A stretch of DNA of 48,773 nucleotides from UBA11164 sp034376725 (GCA_034376725.1 JAXMJH010000022.1:1-48773); one strand, 5' to 3'; counted from the stretch's first letter, positions 19,735 to 28,244 are shown. Program-made: numbers and translations. Notes: generated by a model from the sequence alone, not told the origin.

Positions 19735-20604
19735 GTGAGCGAGGGCAATGGGAATCTGACTTGCGTCGGGCTCGGCATGATGCTCGGCGCACACCTGACT
19801 CCGCGCGCGCGAAGCGCCATCGAGCACGCCGATGTGGTGTTCGCCGCCGTGTCCGATCCGCTGGTCGAATTGTGGCTGCAGCAGATGCATCCGGATGTCC
19901 GCAGCCTGCAGCCGTGTTACGGCGAAGGCGACGACAACGGCAGGGCGCGCGCCGAAAGCTACCGCGATATGGTCGCGCTGATCCTCACCGAAGTACGTGC
20001 CGGCAAGCGGGTGTGCGGCGCGTTTTACGGCCATCCTGGCGTGTTTGCCCAGGCCCCGCATCAGGCCATCGCACTGGCCCGCGCCGAAGGTTTCCTGGCC
20101 CACATGGAGCCGGGCGTGTCGGCCGAGGACTGCCTGTACGCCGATCTCGGCATCGATCCGGGCCGCTATGGCTGCCAGCATTACGAAGCCAGCCAGTTTC
20201 TGTTCTATCGGCGAGCCATCGACCCATCGGCCTATCTCGTGCTCTGGCAGATCGGCATCGCTGGCGATCGCAGCACCCGGCGATTCGCCACCGGGCCCGG
20301 CCATCGTCAGGTGCTGGTGGACGAACTGGCCCGACACTATCCGCTCGATCACCCGGTGATCGTTTATGAGGCGGCGACGCTGCCGATAGCCGTCCCACGC
20401 ACCGAGACGATGCCGCTTGGCGCGCTGGCCGACGCCACCCTGCACCTGCATTCGACGCTGGTGGTGCCACCGGCCGTCGCGCTGCAACCCAACCCGGATG
20501 TCCTGGCGCGCATCGCGCGTCTGGACGCCGACCACCCGCGGCTGCGCCCAGCCGATAACATCACTACAGGAGCAACCCATGTCGAGCACGATGCAGTTTC
20601 TTGA
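19735..20604 (+). CDS. Split-borosin peptide alpha-N-methyltransferase (SonM-like)
   Basis: A 289-residue SAM-dependent methylase of the tetrapyrrole-methylase fold. It closely follows the pattern of borosin backbone N-methyltransferases: TCVGLGMMLGAHLTP, IEHADVVFAAV, YGHPGVF (98-104), EPGVSAEDCLYADLGID (125-141), YEASQFLFY (150-158) and LWQIGIAGD. Tyr62, Arg72 and Tyr76 fall where catalytic Tyr/Arg/Tyr residues lie in the fungal borosin OphMA, by recollection of that family. The protein ends at about 289 residues without a fused core peptide, as in the SonM-SonA pair of Shewanella. It should methylate backbone amides of the peptide encoded next. The start is GTG at 19735 with AGGGGG about 10 bases upstream; there is no good ATG. 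It overlaps the precursor gene by 26 bases. Porphyrin or cobalamin methylases lack this motif set and neighbour. Confidence 0.93.
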   Translation: MSEGNGNLTCVGLGMMLGAHLTPRARSAIEHADVVFAAVSDPLVELWLQQMHPDVRSLQPCYGEGDDNGRARAESYRDMVALILTEVRAGKRVCGAFYGHPGVFAQAPHQAIALARAEGFLAHMEPGVSAEDCLYADLGIDPGRYGCQHYEASQFLFYRRAIDPSAYLVLWQIGIAGDRSTRRFATGPGHRQVLVDELARHYPLDHPVIVYEAATLPIAVPRTETMPLGALADATLHLHSTLVVPPAVALQPNPDVLARIARLDADHPRLRPADNITTGATHVEHDAVS

Positions 20605-20875
20605 AACCCTGGGCCGCGATGCGGCCTTGAGCCGGATGTCTCCCGCCGAGTTTGCCGCCGCCGTGGACGGGCTCGATGCCGATGATTCGGTCCGGCAGGC
20701 CTTGCTCGAACGCGACGCGACTCGGCTGGGCGACTTGCTGGGCGGTCGGCAGAAGATGTGGTGTGCGCTGGTATTGCCCGACGACGCACCCGAGGAGGAG
20801 CAGCAGCAGGAAAACGACGAGGATAGCGATCAGCCGCAACAGCCGTCGGAGTCGATCGCCTTTGGCCGAAACTGA
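20579..20875 (+). CDS. Split-borosin precursor peptide (SonA-like)
   Basis: A 98-residue peptide expected to be the substrate of the methyltransferase just upstream. Residues 5-56 form the helical borosin-binding domain: FLETLGRDAAL, then SPAEFAAAVDGL, then ALLERDATRLGDLLGG. This parallels the FxxLGxDA and GDxxxLxxL pattern recalled for SonA of Shewanella. The predicted core follows directly as a short hydrophobic run, MWCALVLP (60-67), at the place where SonA is methylated. Unusually, a long acidic/Gln-rich tail (residues 68-98) follows the core, where SonA ends within a few residues. The ATG at 20579 has AGGAG 5-6 bases upstream and lies inside the end of the methyltransferase gene. No protease or exporter gene is linked, so maturation is unknown. 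Confidence 0.9.
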   Translation: MSSTMQFLETLGRDAALSRMSPAEFAAAVDGLDADDSVRQALLERDATRLGDLLGGRQKMWCALVLPDDAPEEEQQQENDEDSDQPQQPSESIAFGRN

Positions 20876-20889
20876 TCGCGTCCGAATCG

Positions 20890-22722
20890 ATGAACTGCGC
20901 ACTTGGAACCATAGCCTGGTCGGCAGTACTGGTACTGTCGGCTTTGCTTTGCGCACCGTCTGCAGCGATGGCTTCTGATCAGTCCTTCGAACAGCGAATT
21001 GAAGCTGTGGATGCGATCCGCAGCGCCAAACCTGATCAGTTTCGGGCACAACTCGATGCGCTGAACGCCGAACGCAAAGCGATGTCCGCCGCGCTGCTCG
21101 AAAAACTGGACTACCTGAATGCGTACCGGCGCGCCTACGAAGGCGACTATCAGTCGGGTATTTCGCTGGCAACACCGCTGTTCGAGTCGGCACAGGACCC
21201 GTCATTGCGGATTCGCGCCGGGCTGCTCATGGTCAACAGCTACGCCGCCACCCGAGAGTTCCAGGTGGGGCTGCGCGTCCTCGACAGGGCGCTGCCGCTG
21301 ATCGACAGCATCGACGACCATACACTGCGCACAGCAGGGAATTTGGTTGCTGCCCTTTTCTATAACCAACTGGGTCAATACGCGCTGGGCCATCATTATG
21401 CGCAGAAGGCTGCCAGCGAAGTTGCACCTTCGAGAGAGCGTTGCTTTTCGCAGCACGCCCTTACCGAAGCGTCGCTGCATTTGACAAACGTCGTGGTTGA
21501 CGACGGGTCGTTTTCCGAAGCGATAACGACTTGCGTCGCCCAGGACGAAATGGTGGTTACGAATCTCGTCCGCGCCAACCTGGCCCGCCACTGGGCCGGC
21601 CAAGGCGAAAGGGCGAAGTCCATCGAGTTGCTGAGCCGCCATCTCGACGAAGTGGAGTCGACCCGTTACCCGCGATTGATCGCCGAAGTGCATGCACTGC
21701 TGGCAGAGTATCTGCTCGCCGAAGGGAAGAGCGAGGAGGCTCAAGGTCACGCCCGGATCGCCATCGAACAGAGCGCAGGAATCGCCTTTTCGCTGCCGCT
21801 GGTGTCCGCGCACCGGGTGCTGCACGAAATCGCCCAGGCGCGCGGCGACCTGAACGCCGCTATCGAGCATCTGCGCGCCTACGCCGAGGCCGACAAGGCC
21901 TATCTCAACGATGTCAATGCGCGCGAGCTGGCATTCCAGACGGTCAAGCACGAAACCTTTCAGAAGACCCAGACCATCGACCTGCTGAACAAGCAGAACG
22001 AAGTCTTGCGGCTGGAGCAAGAGGTGGCCAGGCAGGCCTGGCGCAATACGCGCATCGTGGCGGTGCTGCTGGGGCTGCTGCTGTTCAGCGTTGCATTCTG
22101 GGCGGTCAAGATGCGCCGCATGCAGGCCGCGTTGAAGCAGATGGCCGAAACCGACGCGCTCACCGGCGTCGACAGCCGGCATCATTTCAACCGCACCTGC
22201 GAGAAGGCGCTGCGCGCCTGCGCCCGGGCCGGGCACCCGGTCGGCATACTGGTGCTGGATCTGGACGACTTCAAATCGGTCAACGACCGCTTTGGACACC
22301 CGGTCGGCGACTGGGTGCTCAAGCAGGCCGCCGCCCACTGCATCGAGCTGTGCGGCCCGGACGACCGGGTCGGTCGGATCGGTGGGGAGGAGTTTGCGGT
22401 TCTGTGCCCCAGGCGCGACAAGGAGTCCACCCGCGCGCTGGCCGACCGGATCTGTGAGCGCGTGGCTGCCATCGACACGCAGCCCACCGGCAAGACCTTC
22501 CGGGTCAGCATCAGCATCGGCGTCGCGACCAGCGCATCGGCGGGCTACAGCTTCACCTCGCTGCTGGCTCAGGCCGACGAGGCGCTGTATCGGGCCAAAC
22601 GGGACGGCCGCAATCGCGTATTTACCTACCGCACCGGCTGCGGGCTTGAGACCACCCGCAAGCCCGCCGCTGCCACCGCTGCCGGGGCTTCCCAGCCCGA
22701 AGCGGCGTCGCCGGCCACCTGA
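20890..22722 (+). CDS. Membrane diguanylate cyclase with periplasmic TPR-like sensor
   Basis: A 610-residue protein. The signal peptide (1-29) is followed by a helical, TPR-like region to about 340, a coiled-coil (about 345-390, LLNKQNEVLRLEQEV), one membrane helix (393-413) and a cytoplasmic GGDEF domain (425-575). The active-site loop is GGEEF at 498-502, and the metal-binding strand VLDLDDFKSVNDRFGH is intact, so it should make cyclic di-GMP from two GTP. The RxxD inhibitory site five residues before GGEEF is absent (GPDD there), so product inhibition at that site is unlikely. A Pro/Ala-rich tail follows. It starts only 14 bases after the borosin precursor stop and may be co-transcribed with it. 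The periplasmic ligand is unknown. Confidence 0.9.
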   Translation: MNCALGTIAWSAVLVLSALLCAPSAAMASDQSFEQRIEAVDAIRSAKPDQFRAQLDALNAERKAMSAALLEKLDYLNAYRRAYEGDYQSGISLATPLFESAQDPSLRIRAGLLMVNSYAATREFQVGLRVLDRALPLIDSIDDHTLRTAGNLVAALFYNQLGQYALGHHYAQKAASEVAPSRERCFSQHALTEASLHLTNVVVDDGSFSEAITTCVAQDEMVVTNLVRANLARHWAGQGERAKSIELLSRHLDEVESTRYPRLIAEVHALLAEYLLAEGKSEEAQGHARIAIEQSAGIAFSLPLVSAHRVLHEIAQARGDLNAAIEHLRAYAEADKAYLNDVNARELAFQTVKHETFQKTQTIDLLNKQNEVLRLEQEVARQAWRNTRIVAVLLGLLLFSVAFWAVKMRRMQAALKQMAETDALTGVDSRHHFNRTCEKALRACARAGHPVGILVLDLDDFKSVNDRFGHPVGDWVLKQAAAHCIELCGPDDRVGRIGGEEFAVLCPRRDKESTRALADRICERVAAIDTQPTGKTFRVSISIGVATSASAGYSFTSLLAQADEALYRAKRDGRNRVFTYRTGCGLETTRKPAAATAAGASQPEAASPAT

Positions 22723-22787
22723 TCGGCGCCCGACCGGCCGACCGCTCCGGTAAACTGCGCGGTGAATCCCACCGCCAGGCACAGGCC

Positions 22788-23990
22788 ATGAGCTCTGCAT
22801 TGACGCGCTACCGCGCCGAACTCGACGGCATCCGCGAACAGGGTCTGTTCAAGTCCGAGCACATCATCGTTGGCCCGCAATCGGCCCGGATCGAATTGGC
22901 CGATGGCCGGCAGGTGCTCAACTTCTGCGCCAACAACTACCTCGGCCTGGCCGATGATTCGCGGCTGATCGCCGCCGCCAAGGAGGCGCTCGACAGTCAC
23001 GGCTTCGGCATGGCCAGCGTGCGCTTCATCTGCGGCACCCAGGATCTGCACAAGGCGCTGGAGCGGCGGATCGCCGAATTCTTCGGCAAGGACGACGCCA
23101 TTCTCTACGCCGCCTGTTTCGACGCCAACGGCGGCCTGTACGAGCCGCTGCTGGGCGCCGAGGACGCCATCGTCTCCGACGCCCTCAACCACGCCTCGAT
23201 CATCGATGGCGTACGCCTGTGCAAGGCCCGGCGCTACCGCCACGGCAACTGCGACATGGCCGATCTTCAGGCGCAGCTCGAACAGGCCCGGGCCGACGGC
23301 GCGCGCGACATCCTGATTTCCACCGACGGCGTGTTCTCGATGGATGGCTTCATCGCGCCACTGGATGAGATCGCCGCGCTGGCCGCCCGCTACGATGCAC
23401 TGGTCCATATCGATGAATGCCACGCCACCGGATTTCTGGGCGCCACCGGGCGCGGATCGGCCGAGGTCAAGGGCGTGCTCGATCGCATCGACCTGATCAC
23501 CGGAACGCTGGGCAAGGCGCTCGGTGGCGCGCTGGGCGGTTTCACCACTGGTCCGGCGGACGCCATCGAACTGCTGCGCCAGCGCTCGCGGCCATACCTG
23601 TTTTCCAACTCGCTGCCGCCGCATGTGGTGGCCGCCGGCATCGAGGTGTTCGACATGCTGGCCCATGCCGATGCCGACGCATTGCGCGCCAAGCTGGCCG
23701 ACAACACGCGCTATTTCCGCGACCGGATGACCGCAGCCGGATTCGATCTCAAACCCGGCGAGCACCCCATCGTGCCGGTGATGCTCTACGACGCCCCATT
23801 GGCTCAGCAATTCGCCGCCGGGCTGCTCGACGAGGGCATTTATGCGATCGGGTTCTTCTTCCCGGTGGTTCCCAAAGGTCAGGCGCGCATTCGCACCCAG
23901 ATGAGCGCGGCGCACACCCGCGACCAGCTCGACCACGCCATCGCCGCGTTCGTCAAGGTTGGTCGTGCGCTGGGAGTGCTCAAGGCTTGA
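22788..23990 (+). CDS. kbl: 2-amino-3-ketobutyrate coenzyme A ligase
   Basis: A 400-residue PLP enzyme of the alpha-oxoamine synthase family. It cleaves 2-amino-3-ketobutyrate, the threonine dehydrogenase product, with CoA to glycine and acetyl-CoA. The family hallmarks are FCANNYLGLADD, the glycine-binding SHGFGMASVRFICGTQ, DECHATGFLG, and the cofactor lysine Lys243 in GTLGKALGGALGG. The C-terminal FFFPVVPKGQARIRTQMSA is typical of KBL rather than 8-amino-7-oxononanoate synthase or 5-aminolevulinate synthase. Its length equals that of characterised enzymes. Its natural partner tdh lies upstream on the same strand but is separated from it by four genes. Confidence 0.95.
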   Translation: MSSALTRYRAELDGIREQGLFKSEHIIVGPQSARIELADGRQVLNFCANNYLGLADDSRLIAAAKEALDSHGFGMASVRFICGTQDLHKALERRIAEFFGKDDAILYAACFDANGGLYEPLLGAEDAIVSDALNHASIIDGVRLCKARRYRHGNCDMADLQAQLEQARADGARDILISTDGVFSMDGFIAPLDEIAALAARYDALVHIDECHATGFLGATGRGSAEVKGVLDRIDLITGTLGKALGGALGGFTTGPADAIELLRQRSRPYLFSNSLPPHVVAAGIEVFDMLAHADADALRAKLADNTRYFRDRMTAAGFDLKPGEHPIVPVMLYDAPLAQQFAAGLLDEGIYAIGFFFPVVPKGQARIRTQMSAAHTRDQLDHAIAAFVKVGRALGVLKA

Positions 23991-24075
23991 CGCTCGCCTC
24001 TCGACGCCGCTGGTCGACATTTCCCGCGAATCCGGCGAGTCGTGCCGGCGCGTTTCGCGCGTCGCGGTCGGCCTG

Positions 24076-25143
24076 ATGCGCCGCCTGGAGCGATATCTGG
24101 CAGCGCGCGTGCTGCTGCCTGCGCTGGCCACGCTGGCAGTGCTGGTGGTGGTGGCGCTGGTCTATTACGCGAACCGGTTTCTGGCCGAGGCGGTGTCGGA
24201 GTTGCTGCCGATGAACCGGGTGGCGGCGATGAGCGCGCTCAAGCTCGGCCTGCTCATGGACACGCTGGTACCCGCGGCGATGACCCTGGGTGTGGTGATC
24301 GGCCTTGGCCGGCTGCAGGCCGGGCAGGAGATCACCGCGATGGCGGCCGGCGGATTCGGCCGCCGCCGCATGCTGCGGGCGCTGGCGGTGCCGACTCTCG
24401 CGCTCGCCCTGGTCGCGGCCGGTCTGTCCCATGTCTTTCGTCCCTGGGCCTACGAGGCGCTCTACCAGCTACAGGTCGAAACCCGCTCCGAGCTAGGTCT
24501 GGACAAGGTGCAGGCCGGGCGCTTCGAGTCGGTCAATCGCGAGTGGGTGGTCTTCGCTCGATCCCGTGACGGCTCGGCGCTGGCCGACGTGATGGTGCAC
24601 CGCCGGCTGTCCGGCTCGGAGATTCTGCTGCGTGCCGAATCGCTGCGCGAGGCGACGCGGCCGAACGGTGGGCGCGAGCTGATCCTGAGCGGCAACGTAC
24701 GGGCCTATCGGCTGCTCGATGACGGCAGACGGGAGGTGGTCGGCCAGTTCGAACGGTTCAGCCTCGACTACATGCCGCCGCCGGTGCCCGGACGCACCCA
24801 GTTGAGGCGGGCCGAGCCGCTGAGCGCTCTGCTTGCCAGCAACGACGCCTACTATCAGGCCGAACTGCAATGGCGCATCGTCGCGCCGGCGTCGGTGCTG
24901 ATCCTTGCGCTGGCCGGCTTGCTGCTCAGCCGCGTGGACTCGCGCAAGGGCCAGGCCAGCCGGATCCTCGCCGCCAGCCTGCTGGTCGTGGTCTGGTTCA
25001 GCCTGCTCAGTGTCGCCATCAACTGGATCGAGGCCGGCCAGCTGCCGGCCTGGCCGGGCGCGCTATGGCTGCCGATCCTCGTCTTGTCGGCGATGCTGGC
25101 CCATCTGTGGCGGCGCGCCCGGCGCCCGGGCCCGCTGCTGTGA
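24076..25143 (+). CDS. lptF: Lipopolysaccharide export permease LptF
   Basis: A 355-residue inner-membrane protein of the YjgP/YjgQ family. With LptG and the ATPase LptB it extracts lipopolysaccharide from the inner membrane. It opens MRRLERYLAARVLLPALATLAVLV, with three N-terminal helices, and the coupling motif region GLGRLQAGQEITAMAAGGF. A periplasmic beta-jellyroll domain spans about 135-255, and three C-terminal helices follow (from about 270). The ATG at 24076 begins the first amphipathic helix; the open frame upstream reads into kbl. Its stop overlaps the lptG start as GTGA. LptF is assigned over LptG because it is the first gene of the pair and has the AGQEITAM sequence. Confidence 0.9.
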   Translation: MRRLERYLAARVLLPALATLAVLVVVALVYYANRFLAEAVSELLPMNRVAAMSALKLGLLMDTLVPAAMTLGVVIGLGRLQAGQEITAMAAGGFGRRRMLRALAVPTLALALVAAGLSHVFRPWAYEALYQLQVETRSELGLDKVQAGRFESVNREWVVFARSRDGSALADVMVHRRLSGSEILLRAESLREATRPNGGRELILSGNVRAYRLLDDGRREVVGQFERFSLDYMPPPVPGRTQLRRAEPLSALLASNDAYYQAELQWRIVAPASVLILALAGLLLSRVDSRKGQASRILAASLLVVVWFSLLSVAINWIEAGQLPAWPGALWLPILVLSAMLAHLWRRARRPGPLL

Positions 25144-26225
25144 GGACCCTCCACGCCTATCTCTGGCGGCGGCTGGCCAGCGGCTATCTGACCGTGACGC
25201 TGTCGCTGGCTGCGCTGATCTGGTTGCTGGAGCTGTTGCAAGGTCTGGAAAGTGCCGAGACCGGCGCGGGAGCCCTGATCGCTGCCCTCTGGCAGGCGGC
25301 ACGGCTGGTGCCTGAAACCCTGATCGATCTGCTGCCGCTGATGGTGATCCTGGCCGGCACCATGGTGCTTGGCGCGATGCAGCGCGATCACGAGCTGACC
25401 ATTGTCCGGGGCACGGGTCAAAGCTGGCGACGCATCGCCGTCCTGGCGGCCGCACCGGCGCTGGCGGTCGCGTTCATGGCGTTACTGTTCCTGCAGGTCG
25501 CCGCGCCGTCGCTGCAAAAGGCCAGCAAGCGAATCACCGGCGTCGGCGCCAGCCAGGGCGGCCTGTGGAGCCCGGAGCACGGCCTTTGGGCACGCAGCGA
25601 AAGCGAGTTTCTCAACGTCCGCCGGCTCGAAATGGGCCGCATTCCGTCCGACCTGGTGATCTACCGGTATGCCGATGACGGCCGGCTGGTGGAAACCATC
25701 AATGCCGAACAGGCTGCGGTCGCCGACGACGGCACCTGGCGGCTCACGCAGGTGCGCATCAGACAATTGGATGAGCACGGACAGGATCGTCACCGCCAGC
25801 GGGAAACGCTGGACTGGAAGTCGTTCATCAGCGCAGACCAGTTCGAACTGCTGGTCCAGCCGCCACAACGTCTGCCGCCGACCGAACTCTGGCGCTATCT
25901 GGCAGCCCTGGAGCGCAACAATCAGGCCAATGCCCGGTTCAGCCTGCTGTTCTGGCGCCGGATGGCGCTGCCGCTGGCATGTCTTGGCATGGCGCTGATT
26001 GCTGTGGTCGCCGCTGCCAGCGCGCCGCGCAGCAGCCGCACGGCGCTGCGCGCGGCCGTGGCGACCGGGCTCGGCCTGGGTTACCAGCTGCTGGTCGAGC
26101 TGATTTCCTTTTCCGGCCTTGCCATCGGGCTGCCGGCATCGGCAGTTGCCCTGATACCGCCGTTGACGCTGATCGGCGTCGGGCTATGGTGGGTGTCGCG
26201 CGCCGACTCCGGCGGGAACGGATAA
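25140..26225 (+). CDS. lptG: Lipopolysaccharide export permease LptG
   Basis: A 361-residue partner of LptF. It begins RTLHAYLWRRLASGYLTVTLSLAALIWLLELLQ, with helices to about residue 120. The coupling segment HELTIVRGTGQSWRRI is the LptG form of the motif that contacts LptB. A periplasmic jellyroll domain spans about 130-260, and three membrane helices follow (from about 275). The start is GTG at 25140 within GTGA, overlapping the lptF stop by 4 bases, so its translation depends on lptF. The last 145 bases overlap, on the opposite strand, the 3' end of the acyltransferase gene ending at 26081. The C-terminus ends normally for the family. Confidence 0.92.
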   Translation: MRTLHAYLWRRLASGYLTVTLSLAALIWLLELLQGLESAETGAGALIAALWQAARLVPETLIDLLPLMVILAGTMVLGAMQRDHELTIVRGTGQSWRRIAVLAAAPALAVAFMALLFLQVAAPSLQKASKRITGVGASQGGLWSPEHGLWARSESEFLNVRRLEMGRIPSDLVIYRYADDGRLVETINAEQAAVADDGTWRLTQVRIRQLDEHGQDRHRQRETLDWKSFISADQFELLVQPPQRLPPTELWRYLAALERNNQANARFSLLFWRRMALPLACLGMALIAVVAAASAPRSSRTALRAAVATGLGLGYQLLVELISFSGLAIGLPASAVALIPPLTLIGVGLWWVSRADSGGNG

Positions 26226-27106
26226 TTTCGCCAACGTCGGTGGTGCCAGGTCCACATATGCGGGTGAGCCCGGATATGGCTGTCCATGGCCTGCGCAATG
26301 GCGGCGCCGGCCTGCTCCAGGCTGTCGCCGCGATCCAGCGGCATGCCGATGCGGAAGCTCCAACCGGGGCTGTCGTCGGTGGCAAAGGCGGTCATCAGCG
26401 GCGCGCCGGTGCGCAGCGCCAGCGCCGGGGGGCCGGCGGCGATCTCGACATCCTTGCCGAGCATCCGGACCGGGATCCCGCCGTGTTTGCTGTCCTGATC
26501 CATCAGCACGAACAGGACGCGACCGCGCTTGAGTGCCCGCACCATCTCGCGATACGCCCGCTCGCGCTGCCTGGCGCAGATTCCCTCCACGCCGTGCAAT
26601 TCGATACAGCGGGCCAACGCGCCCTGGGGCATCTTTTGCGATTGCCGGTGCACCAGGCTGACCGGAATGCCGTGACGCGCCAGCCAAGCGGCAAGCAGGA
26701 TGCCGTTGCCCATGTGCATGCCGATCAGGACGACACCCTTGCCGCCGTCGACCGCATTGCGCAAGCGCGCCAGCCCCTCGACCCGCAATGACTCATCGAT
26801 CCAGGCGTCGGGAACCGCCTCGCCGCACATGGCGATGACTTCCAGGATCGCCCGGTCGCCCGAGCGATAGGAGGATTTCAGAATTTCTGCCGCTTCCTGG
26901 GTACTCTCGAGCCCGAGCGCACGCGCCACGTGCATGGTCAGGTGTCGGCGCCTGCGAAACGAAACCGCATAGTGGACTGCGCCAACGCCCCGACCGAATT
27001 GCGCCAAACGCGCCGGACCGCCGATTCGACCCAGTCTGGCCAAACCGTCCAACATGACGAACATCATGCGCCGCGCAACGCAGCGCAACTGCTTGGTAAA
27101 CGGCAT
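26081..27106 (-). CDS. LpxL/HtrB-like acyltransferase with altered catalytic motif
   Basis: A 341-residue protein of the lysophospholipid/lipid A acyltransferase family. Recognisable parts are the N-terminal membrane-near helix (RRMMFVMLDGLARLGR), VVLIGMHMGNGILLAAWLARHGIPVSLVHR, LFVLMDQDSKHGGIPVRMLGK and the ending WTWHHRRWRNYPF. The family catalytic pair His-x4-Glu/Asp (HFGNWE in LpxL) appears as His131-Met-Gly-Asn-Gly-Ile136, so the acidic residue is missing. Either another residue compensates or the protein has a different role. After the usual end near residue 290, about 48 extra residues are encoded antisense to lptG. The ATG at 27106 has a GGGGA box; an ATG at 27193 is possible but adds a basic leader. 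It is divergent from the desaturase operon. Confidence 0.8.
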   Translation of the reverse strand: MPFTKQLRCVARRMMFVMLDGLARLGRIGGPARLAQFGRGVGAVHYAVSFRRRRHLTMHVARALGLESTQEAAEILKSSYRSGDRAILEVIAMCGEAVPDAWIDESLRVEGLARLRNAVDGGKGVVLIGMHMGNGILLAAWLARHGIPVSLVHRQSQKMPQGALARCIELHGVEGICARQRERAYREMVRALKRGRVLFVLMDQDSKHGGIPVRMLGKDVEIAAGPPALALRTGAPLMTAFATDDSPGWSFRIGMPLDRGDSLEQAGAAIAQAMDSHIRAHPHMWTWHHRRWRNYPFPPESARDTHHSPTPISVNGGIRATADAGSPMARPEKEISSTSSW

Positions 27107-27275
27107 CAGGTCACATCCCCACGAGCGCACGCCGAACCTGCCAGAGCGTCGGCGGCATGCGAAGCCCGAGAGGATCGCACAGCCGGAGTCCATACGCCAC
27201 CGTTGCGTCATTCAGATTCGTCGACAGTAGGCGGATTCACCGATTCGTCACCGCCGACCCGGCATCTTGATAATC

Positions 27276-28244
27276 ATGAATGAAGCTGAATCCCGCCCCC
27301 GGCGCGCCCTCACTGACGCCCTCGTCAAGGCCATCAAGCGCTGGTTCGACACGGCCGACGCCATCCCCTCAACCAACGAAGCCGCCGCGAATCGCATCGA
27401 CTGGTTGCGCGTGGTCCCGTTCATTGGCCTGCATCTGGCCTGCCTGGCGGTGTTCTGGGTCGGCTTTTCCTGGTTCGCTCTGTGGACCGCGTTGGCACTG
27501 TATGCGGTGCGGATGTTCGCCATCACCGGGTTCTATCACCGCTACTTCTCGCACAAGGCATTCCGGACCTCGCGACCGGTGCAGTTCGCGTTTGCCGTGC
27601 TCGGCGCGGCCAGCGTTCAGCGCGGCCCGCTTTGGTGGGCGGCGCACCACCGACACCACCATCGGCACTCCGACACCGAGCACGACCTGCACTCGCCGGT
27701 CACCCGACATTTCCTGTGGAGCCACATGGGCTGGTTTCTGAGCGAGCGCGGTTATCGCAGCGATCATGCGGCGGTGCGCGACCTGGCCAGATTTCCCGAG
27801 CTGCGCTGGCTCGACCGCTTCGATATCGCCGTGCCGGTTGCGCTGGCGGTGGCGCTGTTCGCATTGGGCGGCTGGCTGGAAACCAACCGCCCCCAGCTCG
27901 GCGTCACCGGGCCGCAACTTTTGGTCTGGGGCTTTTTCATATCCACTGTGGTGCTGTTCCACGTCACCGTCACCATCAATTCACTGGCCCACCGCTGGGG
28001 CAGCCGCCGGTTCGCGACCCGCGACAACAGCCGCAACAACTGGCTACTGGCCCTGCTCACCTTCGGGGAGGGTTGGCACAACAACCACCACCACTATCCC
28101 GGCTCAGCCCGACAGGGCTTTGCCTGGTATGAGTTCGATCTGACTTACTACCTGCTTCGGCTGATGTCCTGGCTCGGGCTGGTGTGGGACCTGAAACGCG
28201 TGCCGGCGGCGCTGCGACAGACCCGACGCGAGCCTGCCCAATGA
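27276..28244 (+). CDS. Membrane acyl-lipid/acyl-CoA desaturase
   Basis: A 322-residue integral membrane desaturase of the stearoyl-CoA type, with all three histidine boxes: HRYFSH (88-93), HHRHHHRH (124-131) and HNNHHH (about residue 269). Hydrophobic pairs at about 45-80, 100-120, 180-205 and 210-235 form the membrane hairpins. It should introduce a double bond, typically delta-9, into membrane fatty acyl chains using a diiron centre. The ATG at 27276 is preferred to a TTG at 27267. It is the first gene of a seven-gene set and overlaps the FAD oxidoreductase gene as ATGA. Its product could be the substrate for the cyclopropane-type methyltransferases encoded further along. Confidence 0.9.
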   Translation: MNEAESRPRRALTDALVKAIKRWFDTADAIPSTNEAAANRIDWLRVVPFIGLHLACLAVFWVGFSWFALWTALALYAVRMFAITGFYHRYFSHKAFRTSRPVQFAFAVLGAASVQRGPLWWAAHHRHHHRHSDTEHDLHSPVTRHFLWSHMGWFLSERGYRSDHAAVRDLARFPELRWLDRFDIAVPVALAVALFALGGWLETNRPQLGVTGPQLLVWGFFISTVVLFHVTVTINSLAHRWGSRRFATRDNSRNNWLLALLTFGEGWHNNHHHYPGSARQGFAWYEFDLTYYLLRLMSWLGLVWDLKRVPAALRQTRREPAQ

